This document shows, one piece after another, positions 23,053 to 34,202 of a stretch of DNA of 64,000 nt. The notes below the pieces were generated by a model, which saw only the letters and a program-made list of their open reading frames with translations, did not search any database and had not been told where the DNA came from. Position 1 is the first letter of the stretch; each line of letters opens with the position of its first letter. This DNA is from Seiridium cupressi (lineage: Eukaryota > Ascomycota > Sordariomycetes > Amphisphaeriales > Sporocadaceae), in NCBI GenBank assembly GCA_036674765.1, contig JARVKI010000025.1, positions 1 through 64,000 on the forward strand, written 5' to 3'. The translations under genes and the position numbers were made by a program.

Positions 23053-23389
23053 GTTGCGCCGATAGCGACATTGCAGGCACCGTAGAAAGACTATTTGGAA
23101 AAGATTGGGTATTTCTTGGGATTGGTAATAAACTAGTAATATAGCAGACGTACTTGTAAAACAGGAACCTGTGCCCTTTGGAGCTGCATCGGTTGCCTAA
23201 GCGGATATCCAGTCTGGCTACACCACCTACATATTGTTAGTCGTTAAAATAGATGACCTCAAGATAAGCAGATACCGAAACCCCTGGCCCCCATCAATAG
23301 TGAACACAAATAACCTACTGCTAAACAATGAAAACAAACCCCGCTTCCAACTCCATCACAGACCCGTTCTTTCCATAGATGTTCAATCT

Positions 23390-25129
23390 TCCTGAGCCTC
23401 CTTAATTTCAATCTGCGCCCTCGGATTCGCCTGCGAAGCCGACCCCAGGTAACATTTGCGTGCGGTCAGGCATGCGGATATCGTACTTGAGCAGTATGCG
23501 GGCCAGGATTGAGCTTGATCTCATTGGCGGCGAAGAAGCGGCCCGGGCACGCGTGTACGCCGTACGCGAAACCCTTGTTCTCCTTGGTCACAGCGATGAA
23601 CTGGTACTGCTCGCGGTTCTTTTAATCGATCGGGTCGGCGACCTTGTGGGTCCGCAGGTCGACGAAGCGGTGGGCGTCGAACCTCTCTGGGTTCGGGTAC
23701 AGTGTTGGGTCTTGTGTCACGGGGCCGTGGAGTGATTCGATCACGAAGCCGGCTGGGATGTGGAGGCCGTTGCTGAGGGTGATGGGCTTGCTGACGTAGC
23801 GGGAGAAGCGGGCTGGATACAGCTGCGAATTCTTTGGGTTGGACACGGGCGGTTATCGGGAGCATATACCTTGGCTGACTGGGGCCAGTCTCTTGGATTC
23901 TCTCATCACGCCGTCTAAGAGTTTCACGTCGAACAAAGCGCGAATGGTGGTAGTGCCCTCGTTCTCCTTGAGAACGCGCTTGATCTCGACCCAAACTTCA
24001 TCAACGACTTCGGGCCGAGTGATCAGCTCGCAGAAGATGTCGATCGCCGTCATGATTGTGGTATGAATGACAGCAAGGCTCAAAGTGAGCGGCGTGTCGG
24101 CCAAATCTTCACCACTCACGTTGAACTCGCCAGCCTTGTTAATCACCCACTGGAGCATGTCATCAGACATCTCCACACCATTCTTTATGGCCGCCCTCCT
24201 TTTCTTAATCATAGGCACCAGGAAATCTCTGGCTTTCTGCCGGTGCTCGGAGACCTTGGCCAGCTCGGGGATGAGTACTGGCCAATAGGCCTCAGCAGAT
24301 AACTCCAGGCCTTGAGTTTCCGTACGGCAGTGAACACGTCGACGGTGTAATTGATGCTGGCGGAGAGATATTCTTCTCTGCGACATAGTTTAGACCCGAG
24401 GAAGATGTGCCCTCACACGATGGCGACGATACGAAGGAGTCTCTGGTATATCGGAGTGTGGGCCAAGTCTTCACATGCGCCAAGCTCGCCATCTACGGTT
24501 CGCGCGACCTCTTCACCTAGTCTTGGATTTATGCGATCTGGTGATCCTCATCACTCACCCTTCAATTACGCCCTCCGAGCTATGTTCACTTACTAGGGCT
24601 TCTTATCAAGTCTGCGCGGACAACCTGATTAAGCAGGTTGGAGTTCAAACCTGTGAAGCGTCTCTCAACAGTCTATGGCTATGTAAGTCAGCGCGTATTG
24701 GCGGCAAAAACGGTTTATCGCGTACTTTGTCAAGAGTCTTTCGGTTATTGATCCCGTCGTCCGGGAGTCGTCTAAGCTCCTCCAATGCCGAGTTTGGAAC
24801 AACAATGGGATCACCTATACTTTTCGATCAGTCTGTGTAGACGTTGCTTGGGCTGGAGATTAGATCTAACCATCTGCTGTAGTCAAACGGACCGGTTGAT
24901 CTCTGAAAGTCTCATATCCCTTGCGGTAGAGCTGCGCTGCTCCTGTGAGGAATGCCTTGCGTCGCCGTACGGAGCCTCGAAATTCCTTTCCCAGGAGCGG
25001 GAAGTTCGTGTAGTTACTGCTCAGGAGTTTTGCGATAACAAACACACTGGTCAGAACGATGAGGAGAGGTGCAACGACTGGTCCATGATCAGCAAGTGCT
25101 GTAGTGAGGCGTTCCATGACTGCAATCAT
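23390..25129 (-). pseudogene. Cytochrome P450 (ent-kaurene oxidase-like) pseudogene
   Basis: A fungal P450 in which all main parts are still readable but interrupted. The N-terminal anchor (25129 down, ALADHGPVVAPLL...) and the VVPNSALEELRRLPDD block (about 24805-24760) are clear. The I-helix region lies at about 24085-24020 and the K-helix RESKR (ExxR) is followed by an intron ending GAATTCGCAG. The haem loop FAYGVHACPGRFF is near 23560-23520. Lesions: a TGA in RIVAIV*GH (about 24394); a one-base loss near 24273 after RPIGQY; a TAA after VADPID (about 23620); and one extra base after the NEIKL motif (about 23505). The haem ligand is intact. Family guess is based on the FAYGxHACPGRFFAANEIK pattern. 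Confidence 0.8.
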
Positions 25130-26369
25130 CTTGATTTGAGGAGTGAATGTTCGACGACAACATAATCCAGGTGGGGATATTTGAGGTCAACACATGTCAA
25201 TACATTATTCAGAAACGGAAATCTATTGGCCGAAGTGCTTGTGTGACCAATACGCGTATTGAAGTGTTACTACGTATATGCGAAGTGAGGTATTGCATAT
25301 TTTCTCAAACTACTAATCACAAATTCCCGCATCTAGATAGTCTTCCAAGGCATAGTCTCCTGAAATAACTAATCATATCTGCACTTTTAATCATTCTATC
25401 TGGAGGTGGGGCATCAAGAATGGAGAGATGATGTCGCTTCCCTTCAATCACAAGGCATCAATGATGTTACAGATTTCTGTCGGCGAACGGCTCAGTCACC
25501 CTTGACGTTCCGCAAGCATAAGTCTATACCGACACTTCGAAACTCCTCCCATAGCGTGCACAACTCTGGAGCTCCTCCCACGGACTGCCCAATTCGGCAT
25601 CCAAGGATCCGATGCACTAGGTAAGGTACAGTCTAGATGCCGCTGCAGATGTGCAGGTTTTCCCCACATAATGATGGTTGATTCGATCCCTGGTTGCATT
25701 CCAAACCGGCAATTCTGGCAATGGTGTCGAATAACGAGATGGCTGAAGTAAGCACGTCGACGACGAGGTGCGATCAGTGGTCTGGTTGCATGACATTTCG
25801 TCCCTTGTGGAACTAATTAGAAGCGTAAGATATGGGGCGAGCTTGCCGCCGTACCCAATATCTTTGGCGTTGCGCCGATATATCAGCTGTGCTAGAGATA
25901 TATAACATTTTACACGAGTAATTCAAACCTGCAGAGTCGCCATATTCACATTCAGGCTTCCTTATACTGACCGTTCACAACCAAATTGACTCCCGACTTC
26001 TGAAACCTGTTGCCGGGCCAGGCCATTCGTGGTGTTTGGACAGACCCTACTTAGGCACGAACCTGTGTAATCTCTTTGAAACCGTCTCGCGCGACTGGTT
26101 CATCTAGAGGAGAGTCATTTGCCTTTCAACTCAGACGTGCTAAACTCCTCTTGCGCTCAAAATAATAGACAAGATTGCCTGTGAAGGCAGATGTGTCTCA
26201 AACTCCAATGAGCCGCAATTAAAGCCCCCGCCAAAGCAAAATCCTGTGAAAACTTCTACTTTTTCGATCCGAGCAAGTCCTCATGATTGAACCCATATGA
26301 TCCAAGATCCACGATGCAGTATCTCTGGGGACTGCATGGAGGCTATAACCCTGACAGACTTCGTCTTGA
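25130..26369. other. Intergenic, possible lost 5' part of the ankyrin gene
   Basis: About 1.2 kb of AT-rich sequence. I see no kinase, NACHT or patatin motif that would form an N-terminal part for the downstream ankyrin protein. An in-frame TGA at 26367 closes the ankyrin frame on its 5' side. Confidence 0.45.
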
Positions 26370-29147
26370 GGAGTGGGAACCTTTACCCCTCTTCAGTACG
26401 CAGTGAGGTTCGGAGACATAGTACACGAGACTGTAAAACTCTTGGTCGAGTACCGAGCCGACATGAATCTTACCACGCCCCTCTCCAAAGAATCCTCGGC
26501 CCTTCAACTCGTTTTGGATGGAGCCGCTATGGAAAGAGTGCATGGCAGCATTGTGGAAGTCTCGAGGCTCTGTGAAACTTTTATTGAAAAGGTCTTCACG
26601 AGTACGAGCTTGAGTAAGCAGGAGTCCAACATAATGCTCCGATACGCCTTGAGACATGGAAACAAAAGCTTGCTGGTGCTACTAGTTTCTCGAGGTGCCG
26701 ATTTGACATTCTGCCAACGCACAAAACTCAGCCATGTCTCGCGGGTGACAGCAATAACATGTGCGGCAGAATTTACTGATACGTCCCGCGGAGAACCATG
26801 GAGTCGTTGGCTCGAATGCGTTGTGTGCCTGATGACACCGCATAGTCGAGATTTCTTTCGAGCTCGCCCGCCACAATTCTTCGTCGACCCACTGATAGCT
26901 GCTGCAGCGGCCGGAAATGACGACGCAATCGAACACTTGCTTGCGTTGGGCGGAAACTTGGATCTCGAAAATGAGGATGGCATATACCCTCTCCTTGCTG
27001 CAATCGCAAAGGGTAGATATCACACCTGCAAACTTCTCATCAATTCGGGCTCGGATGTTAACCACCTCGGGCCCTCTGGACTATGCCCGTTACATGTGGC
27101 GATAATGGCCGGGGAACCGGACGTATTAAAACTCTTGGTGGAATCAGCAGCTGATATCAAGAGAATTCTTGATAATAAACGAGGTCCAGGACTATGCTGG
27201 GGCATCCTTCATCGCTTTCATCTTCGAATGGAAGATTTTAATCAGCATATGCATCTAAACCCTCCCGACATTGCCCCCTTGATAACACCATATCTCACAG
27301 ATGCTAAAATGCATGGAATTGGAGACTGTATCCAGTATCTACTCAATAATGGTGTCTTTTGGTCACCTGGCATTTTCCCGCCAATCCAATCGATCTTGGA
27401 CAACAACTTGTGGAATATTCTCTTGAAAATTGACGGAACTTTGTCCGGCCGAGAACAACGACATTATGATAGAATTATGAAACATTTCATAAAGCGGGCC
27501 ATACGAGACAAGAATCGCAATTTCTTGGCAACATTTCATCGAAAGAAGTCGGGTCCGAATGGGGATGAAATCTGTGCTGCACTGGCCAAAGCCGATATTG
27601 ACAAAGCTGTTGCGTTGCTGAAGGCCAGTGGGAATCTCTACGAAAGATCCAGCTGGGATGAATCTTTCCTCGACGTGGCCCTACAGAGTCAAGATGGATG
27701 TACCATACGTTGGGCTCTTGCGGCTGATTTTCAATATTACGATCCAGGGGCGCTCTTGGCCGCTGTCGAATTGGAATTGAAATCTGGAATTGCTCCACGC
27801 CAGGCAAATGTGCCTTATTACCGTGTTATCCTCAACCGCCGCCCAGAAAATCAAGAGGCACATATTTGGGAGACTACAGCGGTCGGCAAAGCGGCCAACT
27901 GGAATAATATTGAGCTCTTGCGAGATCTACTTGCTGCTATACCACCGTCCAAGTATTGTCTTCTCGAAAGAAAAACGTGTTTCCTCAGGCACAGCATAGC
28001 AGAGGTTCATCCTACGAGAACTCCCCTCGGAAGTTATCATCGCATTTATGCCTCTCCACTGGCATGGGCTGTAGGGCTTGACAAAGATGATATTTACAAG
28101 ATCATGGTCAAGAGAGGTTACCAACCCGATAGTTTGACGTTCTACATCGCCATGGCAAAAGGAAAGTTGGGGTTAGCAAAGTCCATGATTAGTGCAGGCA
28201 TAGGGGACTTAGTTACAAACGAATGTAGATCAAGTAAGCGAAACGGGAAATTGGGGCCCGTAATCACGACATCGACCCCGATTCAATCTGCTGCCACCTG
28301 GAACAGGACAGACATTGTGCGGTGGCTTATCGATGATGGTGCAGACGTCAACGACTGGAATATTCCAAGAGCTGAAGAATGGCGACGAACTCAGAGCCCA
28401 CTGCAAGCTGCTGTATGCCATGGAAACGTCGAAATGCTCGAGCTTCTACTGCAAGCTGGTGCGCGCCCGAATGACAAACTGCATGGGTTTGGCGGCCGTA
28501 CTGCATTGCAAGAAGCCGCCGAGAAAGGGGAAATCGGGATTGCGAAATTACTGCTCGATCATGAGCCTCCTGCTGATGTCAATGCTCACCGGGCTCCATG
28601 TGGTGGGGTGACAGCATTAGAAGCCGCGGCATGCAACGGTCGACTCGACATGGTTCAACTTCTACTATGTCGTGGCGTAAAGACGGAAGGAACTGGCCAT
28701 AGGCAGTACATTCGGGCAGTGAGGCTTGCACAACATAGAGGACATATCGAGGTTGTAAGCCTTCTCAAAGCACACCGCCCATGGACTATAATGGACCAGG
28801 ATTGGTTCGCAAATGAGGAAATACACTGGGCTGTGACCAGGCTTCACGAGTCTGAATGCTCTGACTCGGAGTGTGATTTTCCTCACGATTGGTCAGAAAG
28901 CGACACCGACAGCGACACAGATAGCGATACGGGTGAAGACAATAGGCAAGGTGATGAGGGTGCCGATGAGAGAGGCGGCGGGGAGAGAACCGACGATGAA
29001 AACATGAGTTGCGCAGAATACATGATCGACGAATGTACCTGGGAAAACTGGAATCTTGAGCACACATCGTACATTGGTGGGATGGCACAAGAGGAATTTG
29101 AATCTGAGGTTGCCCTTTGGGACCCTGTCAATGCATGCTTCAAGTGA
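26370..29147 (+). CDS. Large ankyrin-repeat protein, 5' end uncertain
   Basis: A long open frame of ankyrin repeats, probably a protein-binding scaffold. The first ATG in frame is 26463, giving 894 residues. However, repeat-like sequence (TPLQYAVRFGD) starts upstream of it, right after an in-frame TGA at 26367, so the gene is probably 5' truncated or has an unseen exon. Clear repeats: residues about 145-245 (DDAIEHLLALGG..., YHTCKLLINSGSDVNHL, PDVLKLLVESAAD) and about 600-770 (TDIVRWLIDDGADVND, VEMLELLLQAGA, GIAKLLLDHEPPADVNA, LDMVQLLLCRG, IEVVSLLKAH). The middle is degenerate repeat-like sequence. The tail has an acidic Ser/Asp/Thr repeat (SDTDSDTDSDTGED) and a Glu/Asp/Gly-rich end. No enzyme domain is seen. 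Confidence 0.75.
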   Translation, partial: GVGTFTPLQYAVRFGDIVHETVKLLVEYRADMNLTTPLSKESSALQLVLDGAAMERVHGSIVEVSRLCETFIEKVFTSTSLSKQESNIMLRYALRHGNKSLLVLLVSRGADLTFCQRTKLSHVSRVTAITCAAEFTDTSRGEPWSRWLECVVCLMTPHSRDFFRARPPQFFVDPLIAAAAAGNDDAIEHLLALGGNLDLENEDGIYPLLAAIAKGRYHTCKLLINSGSDVNHLGPSGLCPLHVAIMAGEPDVLKLLVESAADIKRILDNKRGPGLCWGILHRFHLRMEDFNQHMHLNPPDIAPLITPYLTDAKMHGIGDCIQYLLNNGVFWSPGIFPPIQSILDNNLWNILLKIDGTLSGREQRHYDRIMKHFIKRAIRDKNRNFLATFHRKKSGPNGDEICAALAKADIDKAVALLKASGNLYERSSWDESFLDVALQSQDGCTIRWALAADFQYYDPGALLAAVELELKSGIAPRQANVPYYRVILNRRPENQEAHIWETTAVGKAANWNNIELLRDLLAAIPPSKYCLLERKTCFLRHSIAEVHPTRTPLGSYHRIYASPLAWAVGLDKDDIYKIMVKRGYQPDSLTFYIAMAKGKLGLAKSMISAGIGDLVTNECRSSKRNGKLGPVITTSTPIQSAATWNRTDIVRWLIDDGADVNDWNIPRAEEWRRTQSPLQAAVCHGNVEMLELLLQAGARPNDKLHGFGGRTALQEAAEKGEIGIAKLLLDHEPPADVNAHRAPCGGVTALEAAACNGRLDMVQLLLCRGVKTEGTGHRQYIRAVRLAQHRGHIEVVSLLKAHRPWTIMDQDWFANEEIHWAVTRLHESECSDSECDFPHDWSESDTDSDTDSDTGEDNRQGDEGADERGGGERTDDENMSCAEYMIDECTWENWNLEHTSYIGGMAQEEFESEVALWDPVNACFK

Positions 29148-29223
29148 TGGACAGGCTGGCAGCATATATTCAAGTTATACTCTGGAGGGTAAGGAATCAT
29201 CCGAAATCTGCATGGCTTAAACT

Positions 29224-29252
29224 GGGCTGGACTGGACTGGACTGTACTGGAC
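29224..29252 (+). repeat. Short (CTGGA)n tandem repeat
   Basis: A short direct repeat of CTGGA/CTGTA units (about five copies, one degenerate), just after the ankyrin gene stop. A simple microsatellite; no function is inferred. Confidence 0.8.
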
Positions 29253-29492
29253 ATCAATTTCTCTTTAATTCATTCCTACATGTCGACATCTTTTGCAAAT
29301 CTAACTCTTCTGCCCATCATCATGACAAGGTACCATGACCAGCGAGCGCTATTGTCTTTAGCACTAACGGCGGACTGCCCCAGAGCTTGGACCCGAGCTC
29401 ATTAATAGTTGCTATGCCGACGGACGTCAGTTCGTCGTTCTTGGACAGTTGTTCCCCACTCCGAGTATTGCAATCCAAGACCAAACTATACC

Positions 29493-30217
29493 ATGAGACC
29501 CAAGATCGCCCTGTTCACAGAATCCTCGGGAGGGGGATATACTAAACCCCTCCGCAGGCGTCTTACCCGGCGCGCAGCAGTCAGCTCCGCCAGCGAATTC
29601 CAACCCCGTGACCCAAACGAGACACCAGAGACCCACTTCCCCCTACAAACGGTGATACGGATGAATCAACCACGATTCATCAATCGATACGACAGCCGCG
29701 AGATATTGATTGTCCTCGATGGCAGCTGCTTGAATCATGGCAGCAGGCACCACGAAGACGTGCCTCCTTCTGGGGGCTGCAGCTTCATATATAAAGGCGG
29801 CGGCACTCGAGGGCCGGTGACATCATATCCGTTTCTTCAAGACGGCAGCGAGGCCGGAGGCACAGTCGGGTTTCCACTGGAGCACACGGGACCGGGCGGC
29901 GAGCTCCACGGTCAGACAAGCAACCGCGCGAAACTGCGCGCGGTGATAGCCGGCCCCGAGTTCCGCCCATGGCACCAGGAAGGGTGGCGGAGGATCGTGA
30001 TCGCGACGAACCTCGAATACGTCACCAAAGGGGCCACGGGATCATCGAGAACTTGCGCAGACATGGTACCGAGGTGTCATTCTGGCTGATCACAGCTAGA
30101 AGTCAGGCCAAGCATTCGAGTATTGTTCAAGATGCGAAGAGTGCGGCCCAGGACGCTTCGTGGCAGTATGATGCGACTGCCGTCGAATTCACCAGGCTAT
30201 GTGGCATTCATGTCTGA
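29493..30217 (+). pseudogene. RNase H-like protein, catalytic residues lost
   Basis: Matches fungal single-domain RNase H-like proteins. The first strand ILIVLDGSCLNHG keeps the first catalytic Asp. The SNRAELRAV helix reads SNRAKLRAVI, with Lys for the catalytic Glu, and ATDSEYV reads ATNLEYV, with Asn for the third acidic residue. After KGATG (about 30040) the matching C-terminal part (IIENLRRHGTEVSFWL and the AKSAAQDA end) continues in another frame (30041-30217), and the block usually between them (trp-rich, with the loop before the last Asp) is missing. So there is a frameshift plus an internal deletion. The first 60 residues are Arg/Pro/Ser-rich with no motif. It is almost certainly inactive as a nuclease. 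Confidence 0.7.
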
Positions 30218-30382
30218 GCTGAATGTGAGCAGCTAGATCGACTCTGCTCCTAGGATATGTGTTGCTCCTGGAACGCTCGGTCGGCATATCAGGTGTATTA
30301 TGCGTTTGCTTCTTGCTTCTTGATGGAGTAGCGTGTTTTGTCTAAGAATTTGGGATCTATCTCGAGGATCGCACTCCGGAAA

Positions 30383-31584
30383 TCAGGAAGAAAAAAAAAA
30401 TATTTTGCCCATCAGGACGCGAGACAGGCTCATGTAGCCCTCAAAGAGCCAAATCATCGTCTGGTGGACGATGTCCACGTTGGGTTTCTCTGTACCCACC
30501 CCCAACTGGTCATATGTACCAGCATAAATGGCCCTCCTGTATAGATTGTCTGAGAATGAGTTGATTGTTTGCGATTCCATCAAAAGACGATCCAGTATTG
30601 ACCCAACTGGATGTTTGAAGACCGCCATCAAAAGCGGCCAGTTGGACTCAATCATATCCCAGTCAAACATTGTTGAATATCCTTGCAATGAGAATTTCAA
30701 GCATCAATCCGAGTTTCTCGAAGCCAGATCCATTTTCGAAAATTTCCGCCCGAGCGACATGCTCACCCGGATACGATTCAGGCACATTGAAACAGCTCCA
30801 TGCCCAGTTCGACGCAAATGGTTGGCAACCAGGGATGTCGCGACCAGTGAGTGAGTGATGTGTACGCTTGGAACGTAGTAGATCATTGGTAAACCGATCG
30901 ATAGAATTCTCCAGGTTATACTTGAAAAAGGGTTGCACAATCGGCGCTGAGATGTCAGACGAAACCTTAGAGCATATCCTTGTAGTTGCTTACCTTCATA
31001 CAGCTGAATCTTGAACCGTATCCAAGGGAGGCTCTCTGGCCATTTGGATTCTATCAATATTGGGGGTGGTGTGCATATTCTTAGCGGGAGATCAAATTCT
31101 GGTTCTGGGCTGGGCGCTGTGAATACGTGAGAAATTATCATGACAAAGAAGAAGAAAAACCACGCTGAATAGCATACATGGGCGAGCCTTTCCAAGCATA
31201 GGCAGAGGTCTATTCCTCATTGTTTCTCTCAGAATGGTTTCGGGCTTTAGTCTCACGCCAGATAGAATGACTTCGCTTTTCTTTCCGCTCCTTTCCCGCT
31301 TGGCTATTCTGTGCCGTATGTAATTCCACGCCTTCTTGTCGACTTTTCTCCGAAACCTCCATTGCTTCAGCTTATACTCCATTTGAGCTTTCCTATAATA
31401 ACCTTATTAGTACTAGGGGGGAAAGCAGGGGCGTTTAGAGGCCTTACGAAACATTGATGCCATTGCGCTTAACGCGCTCGACTAAATCTTCAATGGTACA
31501 CTGTTGGTGAAGAAACAGCCGGCGAATAGTCCCTTTCTGGCGGTCCCAGTCAGCTTCTACTGGTTTCTGCAGTGACAAACTCAT
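30383..31584 (-). pseudogene. Clr5-domain protein with 3' frameshift
   Basis: A fungal Clr5-domain protein. Exons that keep phase: 31584-31448, 31392-31178, 31116-30994 and 30946 onward. The N-terminus is the full Clr5 domain: the Trp at the start (EADWDRQKGTIRRLF), a VKRNGINVS turn, then KAQMEYKLKQWRFRRK and the end EVILSGVRLKP...RETMRN. It is followed by a Pro-rich linker (PPPILIESKWPESLPW) and a helical region. At about 30663 the frame meets TGA just after LMLEILIARIFNN; the matching continuation (FDWDMIESNWPLLMAVF) is in the next frame and runs to 30383. One inserted base or a two-base loss would explain it. No donor/acceptor pair there fits an intron. Could be a sequencing error, so pseudogene status is moderate. 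Confidence 0.65.
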
Positions 31585-32625
31585 CGTGATGACGCCGACC
31601 AATCAGCCAAGCCACAAAATTCGATGAAGCGAAGTGGTTACACGAGGTAGTATACTTCAAGGCTGGAAGAATAGTTCTTTGGTGCGGGACTGGAGGAGGG
31701 CAAGCCTTTTTATTATCCGGACTTGTCAAAGCCATGAGCGCCGGGAGCCTCGAGGCTCTCAGGCTACCAGGCATCACAAATATCTGTCGTCGTGATGATT
31801 GGTTCGAACCCATATCTGAATGCAGGACTTGTGGAGATCAAGAATCATTCTGATTCGCCAAGTCCAAGATCCGAAAATGTTGGCTGCATATCTTACGCAG
31901 CAGCGTTGCATCACTCAGGAAGCCACCGCCCCCTACCAAGGCCCGGACCATGGCCAACGTTTAGAGCGCCTGACGAGGATTTATCAAAGCTGACTGGTCG
32001 CATCCAAATTCCGACAAGCCTCCCTATATACGTACGTCACATTTATGATTGAGAATTGCTGCGGGAAGGTGACACAGCATGAGAATGCATGGTCGTCGGG
32101 CATCTATCTACATTAGGCATGGGGCACGGCGCTTTGAACTGTCTTTTTATTATTGACCGTAGCCACGACGATACACCGCTAGACTGAAAATGGCCTGAGA
32201 GTCTCTTTCAGTTCTTGGAGTCAGCCAATACATTCCAACCATGAATAACCACTAGTAGTTCGGCAATCAGACACCTCGATGAGCACAACATTAGTACGTT
32301 TGATATCAGGTCCTGCCGACACCCTGGCGCACTATGGTAAATGAATCATTGGACCAGCAGCTAAGATATCTGATTGGCTGTTTCCAAGATCTGAGGGCCC
32401 GAAGTAGTCTAGCAAGGGCTATTGCTGTTTGGCGTCACAGTCCAGGTCTCATCAGATTGACTACGTGAACGCTTCGGTGATCTCTACTTATGCTTATCTA
32501 GCGGCACGAGGACATATAATATAACTGCTGATCTTCTGCCCAGGCTTTGAGCTCATGCAGAAGCCTAACACATTTTAATTTTCAATCGTTCATATCGAAC
32601 ACTACTTGAGCCACTCATTAAAGCC
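31585..32625. other. Intergenic, no supported gene
   Basis: About 1 kb. A GGTTCGAACCC word near 31800 resembles a tRNA B-box, but no A-box, acceptor stem or anticodon arm can be built around it. Nothing else is supported. Confidence 0.5.
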
Positions 32626-33080
32626 ATGAGCTTAACCGCCAGGGAGATCATCCCAATATTCAGCGTGGCCTTGAATCTACCGCCTGCCCTCGTCATAATC
32701 ATCAAGTGTGCAAGACGTCGCATGAGAAGGCAAAGAGCCCAAAACTCCGAGGATCAGATTGGTCAGTCCATTCAAGCAAGCCTTTTTTAGCGACATGCTC
32801 TCACCCAGTTAAATATAGCCTTTACCATAACCATAAACAGTTTCCCCAGAATCAATCAATGTGTATTCTCAAGTATCAAGCGGAACTAACAATAGAATCA
32901 GTCCACGCCTCAACCATCCCAACATACACACTCCCGCCAGACCCGCCCCGCCACAACAGCTTCGAAGCCGCGGCCTATTTCGAACAAGTCCACATTTACT
33001 ACAGCATAACCATGAACGGCGCAGTTCCTCAGATCAACCGAAGACCCAAACCGGGGGGTTGGACTCCCCACTACCCCTAA
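32626..33080 (+). CDS. Small single-pass membrane protein, 106 residues, unrecognised
   Basis: Two exons, 32626-32761 and 32896-33080, joined by a 134-base intron with a GTCAGT donor, an AACTAAC branch site and an AATAG acceptor; phases match. The first 28 residues hold one hydrophobic helix (IIPIFSVALNLPPALVIIIK), directly followed by a very basic cytosolic-type stretch (CARRRMRRQR). The C-terminal 60 residues are Pro-, Tyr- and Asn-rich (TYTLPPDPP, the FEQVHIYYS block, a final PKPGGW) and may face the other side. I do not recognise the family. It is supported by splice signals and composition only. Confidence 0.5.
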
Positions 33081-34202
33081 AAGCCGGAAATCATCATAGG
33101 GGGCCCTTTCTCATTTTAGATTCACACATGAGCTGGAACAAGCTATCACATGCAAGACAGTGGGCCTCGCCGCGTGTGACTCTGGATGACTGGAAGTGTG
33201 GGTGGATGGGGAACTATAACTTCTTGCGAAATTTGCTCTGTTGAGAGCCGAAGTGGAATATCAGTGCGCCCGGAGACTGGGGGAGAGCCCAGAACTCTAG
33301 TCGGAAGACCACCCTGGACAAACAGTAAGATGACTTGATATTTGATTCTCAGTAGTCCATGAACGATGGAGCCAGCTCATATATTTCTCATTCCAAGCGC
33401 AGACTACTCGGTAAGAAGTAATTAGTCTTAAAGGATCGTCGTGATAGTTATATCCCGACAATATGTTCGTATTATGGCAAAAGTTAATCCTTCTGTTCAC
33501 CTTGATATACCTAAGTTCAATAAAGTTGCTTTGCCTACCTAAGGACATGTACCTTGATCAATAAGTACGCAGCTACGAGACGACAAGACCTGATTTATAC
33601 TAGTATTGCGGTTTTTACTTCTTTTCTTATTCATGCTTTGAGCTAATTCCACCGCTACGCCTTGATATCGGTGTGATATAATGCATATACAAGCTCTTCA
33701 TATTTATATGAAATAAAATGGTCATGATATCGTGAAGGATCCAGACGTCCCAGTGTCCATAGTCCATGCATTGCCGAAAACAAGCAACACAGACCAGTTA
33801 TACCCCAAACCTGAGATGGGAATCAAGAAAAAGCGCCAGGCTTATTGTATATAACCTCTCAACACCTTTGTCCCGTCCAGGCCATCCAATGTGACTTCGT
33901 GCAAGATGTCCAAATATGTGCCTCAATATACAATTCCTGATATTTCCTGGCAGCAATGATCATCAAGAGCGCCGTCTTGGCTCTTATCCTGGCTGTTTTC
34001 CCTGGCGAACTGTAGATAAATATCTATATTCTCATCGTCTTGCAAACATCCGTGTAATATTCAGGATGTCGCAAGCACTGCGCTTTGGTGATGCACTCTT
34101 AAGTGAGGGTAGCAAGCATAGCTCGCATAATTCCTGGTGGAGGACCTGTGATCGAATGTTAGCCACGGTCCACTCTGATGAAAGCAATGTCCGCACCTTC
34201 AC
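33081..34202. other. Intergenic, no supported gene
   Basis: About 1.1 kb, AT-rich with short frames on both strands; none with motifs or good introns. Confidence 0.5.

Noticed and set aside
31796..31810. GGTTCGAACCC as a tRNA B-box
   Set aside because: No acceptor stem, A-box or anticodon arm can be formed on either strand around it.
9660..33080. Classical RIP as the cause of decay
   Set aside because: Some nonsense changes fit CpA to TpA (CAG/CAA), but others (CGA to TGA, several G-to-A substitutions) do not, and the indices could not be calculated by eye.
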